From Elusimicrobiota bacterium (GTDB lineage Bacteria > Elusimicrobiota > Elusimicrobia > 2-02-FULL-39-32): a DNA stretch of 17,887 bases. Below are positions 6,966 through 13,106 of the stretch, piece by piece. The position numbers were made by a program, and so were the translations under genes. The stretch's first letter is position 1; each line of letters begins with the position of its first letter. The notes under the pieces were generated by a model. That model made no database searches. It was not told the DNA's origin and saw only the letters and a list, made by a program, of their open reading frames with translations. The stretch covers positions 1-17,887 of the forward strand of contig JAHFCA010000009.1 of the NCBI GenBank assembly GCA_023249715.1. The letters run 5' to 3'.

Positions 6966-8375
6966 CTAAACAATGCGTAAATGGCCCACCATGGAACAAT
7001 GGAGCGGCCTAGAAAAGTGGCTTGGTTTTGTAAGCCCATCGCCCGTGGGAGTGCCAATGGACATCGTGGCAAAACCTTCTCCCACTCCCAGCCCCATAAA
7101 GTTGGAACCATTCTTTACGAATATGGAACACGCGAGAGCCCGAGCTGCCTTGGTAATGTTCCCGATATGCATCGAATAAATGGAAGCGGTGTGATGATTA
7201 TTCCCTTCTACCTGCTTTGCCAAATCGATCGCTTCTTCTATCGTCATAACTGAGGTTATGGGAAGCACCGGCATTAACTGTTCTATCCAAATAAAAGAAT
7301 GATCGCGCGGAACTTCTCCCCACAAAAGCCGAACAGATTCTGGAACCGTTACCCCAATCTCTCGGGCTAGGACTTCCGCATTTTTCCCCACTAAATTTTT
7401 GTTTAACAACGGTTCTTTTCCGGAATCTGAAAATTGAAAAACCTTTTTCGCCAAAGCATTCATCTGTTCTAATGTCAGTTCATAGGCGCGGCCATCTTTT
7501 CTAAATTCTGTTAAAAAATTTTCTCGGATAGCCTCCACGAGGATCACTTCTTTTTCTCCGGTGCATAAAACACAATTATCAAAGGAGGCTCCTTCTATAA
7601 TTCCATTGACGGCGCAAGAAATTTCTGCCGTTTCATCCACAATAACAGGGGGATTCCCCGGCCCGGCGCAGATGGTTTTACGCACAGCTCCCGACGTGAG
7701 CGCCGCCTTTACAATGGAGGGACCTCCGGTGACGAGAGTTAAATCGATATCGGGCGACCGCAGTAATTCTAGAGTCTTTTCTTCGGTCGCCGGTTCAAAT
7801 GTGTTCAAAAGATTTGGGGGGCCTCCGGCAGAACAAATCGCATCATCTAAAATTTTCATCGTCTCCTGACAGCAATTTTTCGCTTTGGGATGGGGCGCAA
7901 ACACAATAGAATTTCCAGCCGAAAGAATGGAGATTGTATTGTTGAGAATCGTAGAGGTTGGATTCGTGGAAGGAGTTACACTCGCCACGACTCCAAAAGG
8001 GGAATACTCCACCAATGTAAGTCCTTTATCCCCCGTATAGGCTTTGGCGGGTTGTAAATCTTCGATGCCCGGAGTTTTTAAGGAGACAAGCACATTTTTT
8101 TTCACTTTATCTTCCCATCTCCCCATTCCCGTCTCTTGGTGAGCCAATTTGGCTAAGCGTTCGGCATGGTCTACTCCCGCCTTCCGAATGGCATCAATTA
8201 TTTTTCGTCTTAGTTCGAGGCCAAGTTCTTGGAAGATTTTTTGGGATTTTTTCGCCGCTTCCACCGCCTCCTGAACGGACGGATGCACCACCCGGCAATG
8301 CGTCACCGACTTCGTTTCTAACCGATTTAGAACTTCTCTGACAATTTTCTCAATCTCATCTCTTTGAAGTTCCAT
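6966..8375 (-). CDS. CoA-acylating aldehyde dehydrogenase, EutE/PduP type
   Basis: A 469-residue enzyme of the EutE/PduP group that oxidises an aldehyde with NAD+ and CoA to acyl-CoA inside the compartment. Residues 1-22 (MELQRDEIEKIVREVLNRL) form an amphipathic helix, followed by a short linker, which matches the N-terminal encapsulation peptides that tether cargo to shell proteins. The catalytic Cys271 lies in FDNCVLCTGEKEV; the cofactor region includes TPSTNPTSTILNN (134-146) and VTGGPSIV; the C-terminus has the typical TPTGDGLTKPSHFSR. Length is normal. The start codon overlaps the stop of the upstream BMC-P gene (TAATG). Acetaldehyde or propionaldehyde are the usual substrates; the sequence alone does not decide which. 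Confidence 0.96.
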   Translation of the reverse strand: MELQRDEIEKIVREVLNRLETKSVTHCRVVHPSVQEAVEAAKKSQKIFQELGLELRRKIIDAIRKAGVDHAERLAKLAHQETGMGRWEDKVKKNVLVSLKTPGIEDLQPAKAYTGDKGLTLVEYSPFGVVASVTPSTNPTSTILNNTISILSAGNSIVFAPHPKAKNCCQETMKILDDAICSAGGPPNLLNTFEPATEEKTLELLRSPDIDLTLVTGGPSIVKAALTSGAVRKTICAGPGNPPVIVDETAEISCAVNGIIEGASFDNCVLCTGEKEVILVEAIRENFLTEFRKDGRAYELTLEQMNALAKKVFQFSDSGKEPLLNKNLVGKNAEVLAREIGVTVPESVRLLWGEVPRDHSFIWIEQLMPVLPITSVMTIEEAIDLAKQVEGNNHHTASIYSMHIGNITKAARALACSIFVKNGSNFMGLGVGEGFATMSIGTPTGDGLTKPSHFSRPLHCSMVGHLRIV

Positions 8376-8683
8376 TAGCTCTTAATAAAATCCTCTCGTT
8401 TGGTGAATAGTGTTTTCCCCTCTTTTTCCACAGAATCGACGACCGCAAAAATAGTGCAATCGACGGGATTCGCTTCTGTAGAACGCGTTTGCCGAGCAGA
8501 AGAACCCTGTACTAACAGCACCAGTTCCCCTTCCCCCGATCCCACAGAATCTACGGCGACCAATGCGTTCCCAAGGGGAGCTCCCTTTAAATCGACCGGC
8601 TGAACCAACAAGAGTTTTGTTCCGACCAGTTTTTCGTCCTTGTGAGTACAGACCACATTCCCAATGACTCGTCCAAATATCAT
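8375..8683 (-). CDS. BMC-P shell pentamer protein (EutN/CcmL family)
   Basis: A 102-residue vertex protein with the EutN/CcmL signatures IFGRVIGNVVCTHK, GTKLLLVQPVDLKG, GSGEGELVLLVQG and FAVVDSVE. It has a slightly longer charged tail (TLFTKREDFIKS) than the other two BMC-P proteins here. Its stop codon shares a base with the aldehyde dehydrogenase start, so shell vertex and core enzyme are translationally coupled. It starts 24 nt after the BMC-H stop. It is the first BMC-P gene in transcription order. Confidence 0.95.
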   Translation of the reverse strand: MIFGRVIGNVVCTHKDEKLVGTKLLLVQPVDLKGAPLGNALVAVDSVGSGEGELVLLVQGSSARQTRSTEANPVDCTIFAVVDSVEKEGKTLFTKREDFIKS

Positions 8684-8707
8684 CGGATTATTCTCCTAGT
8701 AAACGTC

Positions 8708-9007
8708 TTAACGTTTCCCGCGATTTAAAGTTTCGGGTAAAGAGATGGGCATCTTCCCTTCTAAATCAGGATGGGGTTGCGGAATTACATGCACGCTCAC
8801 GAGTTCCCCTACTTTTTGCGCGGCAGCTGCGCCGGCATCGCAGGCGGCTCGGCAAGCGGCTACCTCTCCTCGGAAAAGAACAGTCACAAGACCCGATCCA
8901 ATTTTTTCCCAACCCACCACCTTCACGTTCGCCGCTTTCACCGCGGCATCTCCCGCTTCAATTAAAGAAACCAACCCTCTTGTCTCTATCATTCCTAACG
9001 CATCCAT
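8708..9007 (-). CDS. BMC-H shell hexamer protein, PduA-like
   Basis: A 99-residue BMC-H protein with the MIETRGLVSLIEAGDAAVKAA opening in two pieces, the PduA-type pore loop KIGSGLV and the VHVIPQPHPDLE end. The edge Arg of the PRPH motif, which packs hexamers side by side in PduA, is Gln here. The C-terminus is extended by about 15 residues (GKMPISLPETLNRGKR) relative to the paralogue at 5071-5355, and could contact cargo or the lumen face. It is the first shell gene in transcription order, directly after the PurU-like gene. Residues near GELVSVHV are encoded by a DNA tract identical to that in the other BMC-H gene. Confidence 0.96.
   Translation of the reverse strand: MDALGMIETRGLVSLIEAGDAAVKAANVKVVGWEKIGSGLVTVLFRGEVAACRAACDAGAAAAQKVGELVSVHVIPQPHPDLEGKMPISLPETLNRGKR
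8787..8818. repeat. 32-nt tract identical to 5117-5148 in the other BMC-H gene
   Basis: This is the partner copy of the tract in the BMC-H gene at 5071-5355, in the same orientation, about 3.7 kb apart. Both sit in the coding region for the last strand of the BMC fold. Confidence 0.85.
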
Positions 9008-9022
9008 TATTTGATTGCCTCC

Positions 9023-9883
9023 TTATTGTGTAATATGAACTTTGCCCCAATAGACTTCTAGCTTCTTTGTTAAAAATAGTTTGACCGCCTTTAACAGTGT
9101 CCGCGCTTCCTGTTCCTGCCCTTTTTTTCGAATAGAATCCACCTCTTCTCCCATATCGACTCGAAAAGAATCTTGCCAGAGAATAGGACCTTCATCCAAT
9201 TCTTCCGTTACAAAGTGAGCGGTGCACCCCACAATTTGAGCTCCTTTTTCGTACGCTTGCCTGTAGGCATACGCTCCCGGGAAAGCTGGCAAGAGAGAAG
9301 GATGCACGTTTATAATGCGGTTGGGATACCGCCAAACAAAATTGGGAGTCAATATCTTCATATAGCGCGCTAAGATGGCAAAGTCGATGTTATTCTGTTC
9401 TAAAAGTTTTAAAATTTTACTTTCTGCGTTACCCTGATCTTTATGGTCTACAAAAACAAAGGGGATTTTGAATTTTTTTGCCCAGGGGAGCAATGTTGTT
9501 TCTGTGGCGAGGATCAGAGGAATTTGAACAGAAATTTCTCCTCTGTTTTTAGCTTCTAAAATAGTTTTAAGACAATGATCTTCTTTACTGACTAATACCG
9601 CCATATTCCGAATGCGGTCGGACTCATCAAAATGGACTTTGACTTCCATCCCATGGGAAGAACCAATGGTTAAAAGTTCTTTTTGAAACAGATTTTCATC
9701 AAAGCCATCTTTTAGAAAGGAAGCTTCACACTGCATACCAAAAAGATTATTGATAACATTTTGATTAATTTTTTCTATGTTGCCACAGTTTTGGAAGATG
9801 GTATTGGTAATAGCGGCAACGATCCCTTTTTTATCGGGACCCACGATGGTAAGTTCCGCAAGCGTGCGAGACTTTGCGTTCAA
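9023..9883 (-). CDS. purU: PurU-like formyltetrahydrofolate deformylase
   Basis: A 286-residue protein with an N-terminal ACT domain (about 7-85, starting AELTIVGPDKKGIVAAIT) and a C-terminal formyltransferase domain (about 93-275). PurU hydrolyses 10-formyl-THF to formate and THF. The catalytic residues are present: Asn192, His194 (INVHPSLLPAFPG) and Asp230 (EELDEGPIL). The ACT domain, length and TAHFVTEELDEGPI segment favour PurU over PurN, but the loop after Asn192 reads VHPSLLPAFPG, as in PurN, whereas PurU proteins I know have NIHHSFLPAF. Its start overlaps the pduL stop by 4 nt, and BMC-H follows after 15 nt, so it is truly inside the BMC operon. It has no encapsulation-type extension. 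Role in the pathway is unknown. Confidence 0.88.
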   Translation of the reverse strand: MNAKSRTLAELTIVGPDKKGIVAAITNTIFQNCGNIEKINQNVINNLFGMQCEASFLKDGFDENLFQKELLTIGSSHGMEVKVHFDESDRIRNMAVLVSKEDHCLKTILEAKNRGEISVQIPLILATETTLLPWAKKFKIPFVFVDHKDQGNAESKILKLLEQNNIDFAILARYMKILTPNFVWRYPNRIINVHPSLLPAFPGAYAYRQAYEKGAQIVGCTAHFVTEELDEGPILWQDSFRVDMGEEVDSIRKKGQEQEARTLLKAVKLFLTKKLEVYWGKVHITQ

Positions 9884-10506
9884 AGAATTATGGAGGTATC
9901 TCCGTTTTTAACGTTTAAGGCGTTCGCTTCGTCGGTATCGAGGTGACATTCCAACTTCATATCCTCTCTCACGCGACATAAAACCGTGTACACTCCGTCT
10001 CGAGGAGGAGTTCCAATTCGAATTTTAACGTATTCCATATTTTTTACGCCATATTTTTCTGCTTCCCGGGGATGGAAATGGATATGGCGCATCTGAACGA
10101 TGGCCCCCTCTGGTAACTTTACTTCTCCCGCCGGCCCTATTAACGTAATGGGAGCGGATCCTTTTACATTGCCGGAATCCCGTACAGGGGCATCGATCCC
10201 TAAAGTGTGGCAGTCCGTTCTAGAAAGTTCTATTTGGTCATAGGAGCGAAAAGGGGCGATGAGCCGCACTTTCTTAATTTCGCCTTTAGTCCCCTTTAGA
10301 GTTACTGTTTCCCTGCAAGCGTATTGCCCGGGCTGGATTAGATCTCGAATGTTGGTTGGAAGAGCCCCCGCTCCAAAAAGTTTTTCAAAAGTCTCTTTTG
10401 TGCAGTGAAAATGACGGTTTGAGACATTCACTACAAAAGGCATCTTTTCCCGTTCCATCCTTTGCGCCACCCTCTCTGTAATTTTTTTAGCGAGTTCTTC
10501 TGACAT
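9880..10506 (-). CDS. pduL: PduL-type phosphate acyltransferase
   Basis: A 208-residue PduL: acyl-CoA + phosphate gives acyl-phosphate + CoA, recycling CoA inside the shell. It has two related beta-barrel halves. The metal-binding His-x-His pairs are seen at His32/His34 (SNRHFHC) and His141/His143 (MRHIHFHP), with CRETVTL (65-71), the SRTDCHTLGIDAPVRDSG core (95-112) and the end motif HLDTDEANA (188-196). Residues 1-20 (MSEELAKKITERVAQRMERE) precede the first strand and look like an amphipathic encapsulation helix, as in BMC-associated PduL proteins. Its ATG follows the tpiA stop codon with no spacer, and its stop overlaps purU. The metal-site Cys35 and Cys187 replace the more usual Leu and Met and may be neutral. 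Confidence 0.95.
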   Translation of the reverse strand: MSEELAKKITERVAQRMEREKMPFVVNVSNRHFHCTKETFEKLFGAGALPTNIRDLIQPGQYACRETVTLKGTKGEIKKVRLIAPFRSYDQIELSRTDCHTLGIDAPVRDSGNVKGSAPITLIGPAGEVKLPEGAIVQMRHIHFHPREAEKYGVKNMEYVKIRIGTPPRDGVYTVLCRVREDMKLECHLDTDEANALNVKNGDTSIIL

Positions 10507-11268
10507 TTACTGAAACTGAACAATCCTAGAAAAATCTTCGGCTTTCAGGCTCGCCCCGCCCACCAAGCCCCCATCGATATCCGCTTGCCGCATTAAATCG
10601 TCAATGTTATCCGGTTTTACCGACCCGCCATAAAGAATTCTAATTTTTTCCGCATTCGTTCCCACCATTTGCGAAAGAATTTTGCGTATAAAGGCATGCA
10701 TCTCCTGGGCCTGCTCCGGCGTTGCGGTTTTCCCGGTTCCAATCGCCCAAACAGGCTCATAGGCAATCACTATTTTTTGAGCTTCTTCATTTGTTATCCC
10801 AGCCAATCCATGCTGTATCTGAGTTTCTACTACTTTAAATTCTTTGCCAGCTTCTCTCTCTTCTAAGGTCTCTCCCACACACACCACCGGCGTAAGTCCG
10901 TGCAAAAAGGCGGATTTCATTTTTTTGTTCACCCACTCGTCCGTTTCTAAAAAATATTGTCTCCGTTCCGAATGGCCCACAATCACATAACTACAGCCAA
11001 GATCTTTCAACATCTTCCCAGAAATTTCCCCTGTAAAAGCTCCTTGAGTTTCCCAAAAAAGATTTTGCGCTCCTAACTTTACTTGGGATCCATTCAGTAA
11101 AACTCCAATGGCAAAAAGAGCGCTAAAGGGAGGACAAATTAAAATTTCCCTCCCTTTTATTCCTCTACAGGAACTCATGAGAGAATGCACCAAACTTTTT
11201 GCTTCTTCTACCGTCTTAAACATTTTCCAATTTCCCGCAATCAGTGGAACTCTTTTATCCGCACGCAT
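10507..11268 (-). CDS. tpiA: Triosephosphate isomerase
   Basis: A 253-residue complete triosephosphate isomerase, interconverting glyceraldehyde 3-phosphate and dihydroxyacetone phosphate. The catalytic residues are Lys15 (AGNWKM), His99 (VIVGHSERR) and Glu171 (AYEPVWAIGTG), with the phosphate loop YGGSVK and GGLVGGASL near the end. The start is preceded by AAGGAG at 5 nt. It is the first gene of the BMC operon, directly downstream of a strong promoter. It lacks an encapsulation-like extension, so it probably works in the cytosol on triose phosphate released by the pathway, or it may simply be the housekeeping enzyme captured at the head of the operon. Confidence 0.97.
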   Translation of the reverse strand: MRADKRVPLIAGNWKMFKTVEEAKSLVHSLMSSCRGIKGREILICPPFSALFAIGVLLNGSQVKLGAQNLFWETQGAFTGEISGKMLKDLGCSYVIVGHSERRQYFLETDEWVNKKMKSAFLHGLTPVVCVGETLEEREAGKEFKVVETQIQHGLAGITNEEAQKIVIAYEPVWAIGTGKTATPEQAQEMHAFIRKILSQMVGTNAEKIRILYGGSVKPDNIDDLMRQADIDGGLVGGASLKAEDFSRIVQFQ

Positions 11269-11292
11269 CGCATCTCCTTACCGTAGCCATTT

Positions 11293-11324
11293 TGGCCACA
11301 ACTATCCTTATCTGCCAGTGGCCA
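11293..11324. promoter_or_regulatory. Inverted repeat at predicted tpiA transcription start, candidate operator
   Basis: TGGCCAC at 11293-11299 and GTGGCCA at 11318-11324 are perfect reverse complements, separated by 18 nt. The right arm abuts the -10 box (11326-11331) and covers the predicted start site; the left arm lies 25 nt into the leader. Placement fits a repressor site overlapping transcription initiation, or a leader hairpin with a 7-bp stem. No regulator gene is adjacent, so the binding partner is unknown. Confidence 0.4.
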
Positions 11325-11325
11325 G

Positions 11326-11352
11326 ATTATACCACATTTTCTCACGCTTCAA
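11326..11352 (-). promoter_or_regulatory. Predicted extended -10 promoter of the tpiA-BMC operon
   Basis: On the minus strand a perfect TATAAT (11331-11326) is preceded by TGG, an extended -10 element. A TTGAAG box (11352-11347) lies 15 nt upstream, shorter than the usual 17, which fits the lower -35 dependence of extended -10 promoters. The predicted start is near 11319, about 50 nt before the tpiA ATG. The -35 overlaps the last codons of the DUF47 gene. It is the best promoter-like sequence upstream of the BMC genes, so they are probably one transcript from here. Confidence 0.6.
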
Positions 11353-11951
11353 GTGGTTTTAACCAAAATATCCCCAATAATGTTGGCAGCCTCATCTCCC
11401 CGATCCGCCGCATTAGAAAGGTGACGATAAATTTCACGCAGTTTTAAAATATTTAACAGATCATTCGTTTTAAAGAGATCCACCAAAGCGGCTCTATACA
11501 GATGCTCCATACGGTTCTCGGTTTTTTTAGCGCTCACTAAATGATCGTTCGCCGTCGCCGGATTACTCTGCATAAACTGGACCGCTTTTACAATATGATC
11601 CGCGGCAACTCTCAAAGTTTCGGTCATCTTCTTAATATGTTCGTTGGTTTTCACTTCAAACAGAAGCATTTCTTCTACGGTAGATTTAGCGTAATCGCAC
11701 ATATCATCAATAGAGCGAGAAAGTGCGAAGATATCTTCTCTATCGATAGGGGTCACATACGTTTTGTTTAACGCTTCAATGAGGAGTCTTCGAATATCGT
11801 CTGCTTCTTCTTCAATTTTACTTACTTTTAATTCCAACTCTTGGGTTGGACTTTGGGCAAAAAGATCGAGCGCTTCCATTCCCTCTTCCACTTTTTGAGC
11901 CGCATTTAAAAGCATTTTGTAAAAATCTATTTTTTTTGGGAAGGGCCACAT
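11349..11951 (-). CDS. PhoU-like DUF47 protein, partner of PiT transporter
   Basis: A 200-residue all-helical protein of the DUF47/PhoU-related family, typically encoded beside PiT phosphate transporters and thought to modulate them. It opens with the family-like MWPFPKKIDFYKML and contains the EEEADDIRR and VTPIDREDIFALSRSIDDMCDY motifs (about 48-85), the acidic Glu/Asp clusters that bind metal in PhoU folds, with a second acidic repeat near RGDEAANIIGD at the C-terminus. It starts 8 nt after the PiT stop. Its own stop lies within the -35 region of the tpiA promoter. Confidence 0.9.
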   Translation of the reverse strand: MWPFPKKIDFYKMLLNAAQKVEEGMEALDLFAQSPTQELELKVSKIEEEADDIRRLLIEALNKTYVTPIDREDIFALSRSIDDMCDYAKSTVEEMLLFEVKTNEHIKKMTETLRVAADHIVKAVQFMQSNPATANDHLVSAKKTENRMEHLYRAALVDLFKTNDLLNILKLREIYRHLSNAADRGDEAANIIGDILVKTT

Positions 11952-11959
11952 GGCTTTAA

Positions 11960-12988
11960 TTATAGCACGATCAGTTCCAGCAATTTAAAAGCGAGAGCGG
12001 CGACACCCGCGCAAACAGGAATGGTTACAGCCCAAGCCAAAGTTAAATCCCCCGCAACAGTCCAGCGCACGGATTTTGGCCGAAAGGCGGCGCCCGCTCC
12101 TAAAATGGAAGCGGATACCACTTGCGTGGAGGAGAGAGGATACCCGAACAGGGAAGCGCAATAGAGCAATGCGGCAGAAGTAGTCTGCGAGGCAAAACCA
12201 TGCATCGCTTTTACAGGGTAAAGACCGCGCCCCAAGGTTCGAATTAAACGCCATCCCCCCATTAATATTCCCAGAGCTAATGTAAAAGAGGAAAGAAATA
12301 GGACCCACTGCGGTATCCAGTTTTCTGGGCTGAAATTGGACTTATTCCCCGATAAAAAAACAAACAGGGCCAGAGCAATGATCCCCATCCCTTTTTGAGC
12401 ATCATTCGATCCATAACAAAGACTTTGCGCTACTAAAGAAAGTATTTGCGCCACTTTAAAAAATTGATTTAAGCGCAGAGACCCTTGTTGTCCAATATAA
12501 AAAGTTAGTTTTGTAAAAGGATACGTTACCCCAAACCCTACTAATGGGGACAGAAACATAACTAAAAAAATAGTTTTTATTTTTTCCCATTCCAAAGAAT
12601 AAATCCCATAAGCGGCAAGAAACGCTCCCACCAACCCTCCCACTAAGGCATGCGAACTGCTAGAAGGGAGCCCCCATCTCCATGTCAAAAAATTCCAAAG
12701 AATGGCGCTGGCGATACCGCTCATCAATGCCGTGAGAACTTTCTCCGGAGATCCGCCCAAAGGAAAAGAAAAAATTTCTCGTCCCAACGTCCACGCTACT
12801 CTCGTTCCCAAAAAATAGGCTCCCAAAAAAGTAGAAAGGGAAGCCAAAACAAGGGCGCTTTCCGGAGAAAGCGTTCGCGCTGTAATGACAGCGGCAACCT
12901 GGCTGGAAGAATCGTGGAATCCGTTAGTAAAACTAAACAGAAACACAAACAAAATAACCATCAGCAAGATTAAGAAAGAATGAGCCAT
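11960..12988 (-). CDS. PiT-family inorganic phosphate transporter
   Basis: A 342-residue integral membrane protein with about ten hydrophobic segments. It imports phosphate (or metal-phosphate) driven by an ion gradient. Both halves of the family's duplicated signature are visible: NGFHDSSSQVAAVITAR near residues 22-38 and YGSNDAQKGMGIIALAL in the second half. I start it at 12988 rather than at 13114, because AAAGGA lies 4 nt upstream of this ATG, the protein then begins with a membrane segment, and the 42-residue extension would run through the divergent promoter region. It forms an operon with DUF47. The following BMC operon makes a phosphate-consuming enzyme (PduL), but a functional link is only suggestive. 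Confidence 0.92.
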   Translation of the reverse strand: MAHSFLILLMVILFVFLFSFTNGFHDSSSQVAAVITARTLSPESALVLASLSTFLGAYFLGTRVAWTLGREIFSFPLGGSPEKVLTALMSGIASAILWNFLTWRWGLPSSSSHALVGGLVGAFLAAYGIYSLEWEKIKTIFLVMFLSPLVGFGVTYPFTKLTFYIGQQGSLRLNQFFKVAQILSLVAQSLCYGSNDAQKGMGIIALALFVFLSGNKSNFSPENWIPQWVLFLSSFTLALGILMGGWRLIRTLGRGLYPVKAMHGFASQTTSAALLYCASLFGYPLSSTQVVSASILGAGAAFRPKSVRWTVAGDLTLAWAVTIPVCAGVAALAFKLLELIVL

Positions 12989-13005
12989 GGGTTCCTTTAA
13001 CGCAA

Positions 13006-13034
13006 AGAATAAAACTTCTTTAAAAGAAGTGCAA
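13006..13034 (-). promoter_or_regulatory. Predicted promoter of the PiT-DUF47 operon
   Basis: On the minus strand TTGCAC (13034-13029) and TATTCT (13011-13006) are exactly 17 nt apart, about 18 nt upstream of the PiT start codon. Both boxes are imperfect matches to the sigma70 consensus. The spacer is almost filled by a perfect inverted repeat, which suggests a regulated promoter. The leader before the ATG would be very short. Confidence 0.4.
13014..13030. promoter_or_regulatory. 17-bp palindrome between promoter boxes, candidate operator
   Basis: ACTTCTTT (13014-13021) and AAAGAAGT (13023-13030) are perfect reverse complements around a single central base. The palindrome lies between the -10 and -35 boxes of the predicted PiT promoter, and its right edge is about 40 nt from the divergent zinc-operon promoter. 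The placement and symmetry are typical of a dimeric repressor site. It does not resemble the Zur or Fur boxes I know, so the regulator is unidentified. Confidence 0.45.
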
Positions 13035-13067
13035 CCGATTGAACCTTTAAATTTAAAAAAAATTATC

Positions 13068-13097
13068 TTGACACAGAACAGTTGGATTTGATATGAA
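13068..13097 (+). promoter_or_regulatory. Predicted promoter of the zinc-uptake operon
   Basis: A perfect TTGACA box (13068-13073) is followed after 18 nt by TATGAA (13092-13097), or after 17 nt by ATATGA. The predicted start is near 13104, only a few bases before the ATG at 13107, so the first gene would be nearly leaderless. No other strong promoter-like pair was seen before the zinc genes. It faces away from the PiT promoter. Confidence 0.45.
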
Positions 13098-13106
13098 TTT
13101 AATGTT

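Noticed and set aside
6670..6999. 109-residue frame on the minus strand overlapping BMC-T and the aldehyde dehydrogenase end
   Set aside because: It is out of frame with two well-supported genes, and its composition shows no domain.
12650..12973. Basic 107-residue plus-strand frame opposite the PiT gene
   Set aside because: It is a shadow of a conserved membrane protein, rich in Arg/Lys/Ser as expected for an antisense of hydrophobic codons.
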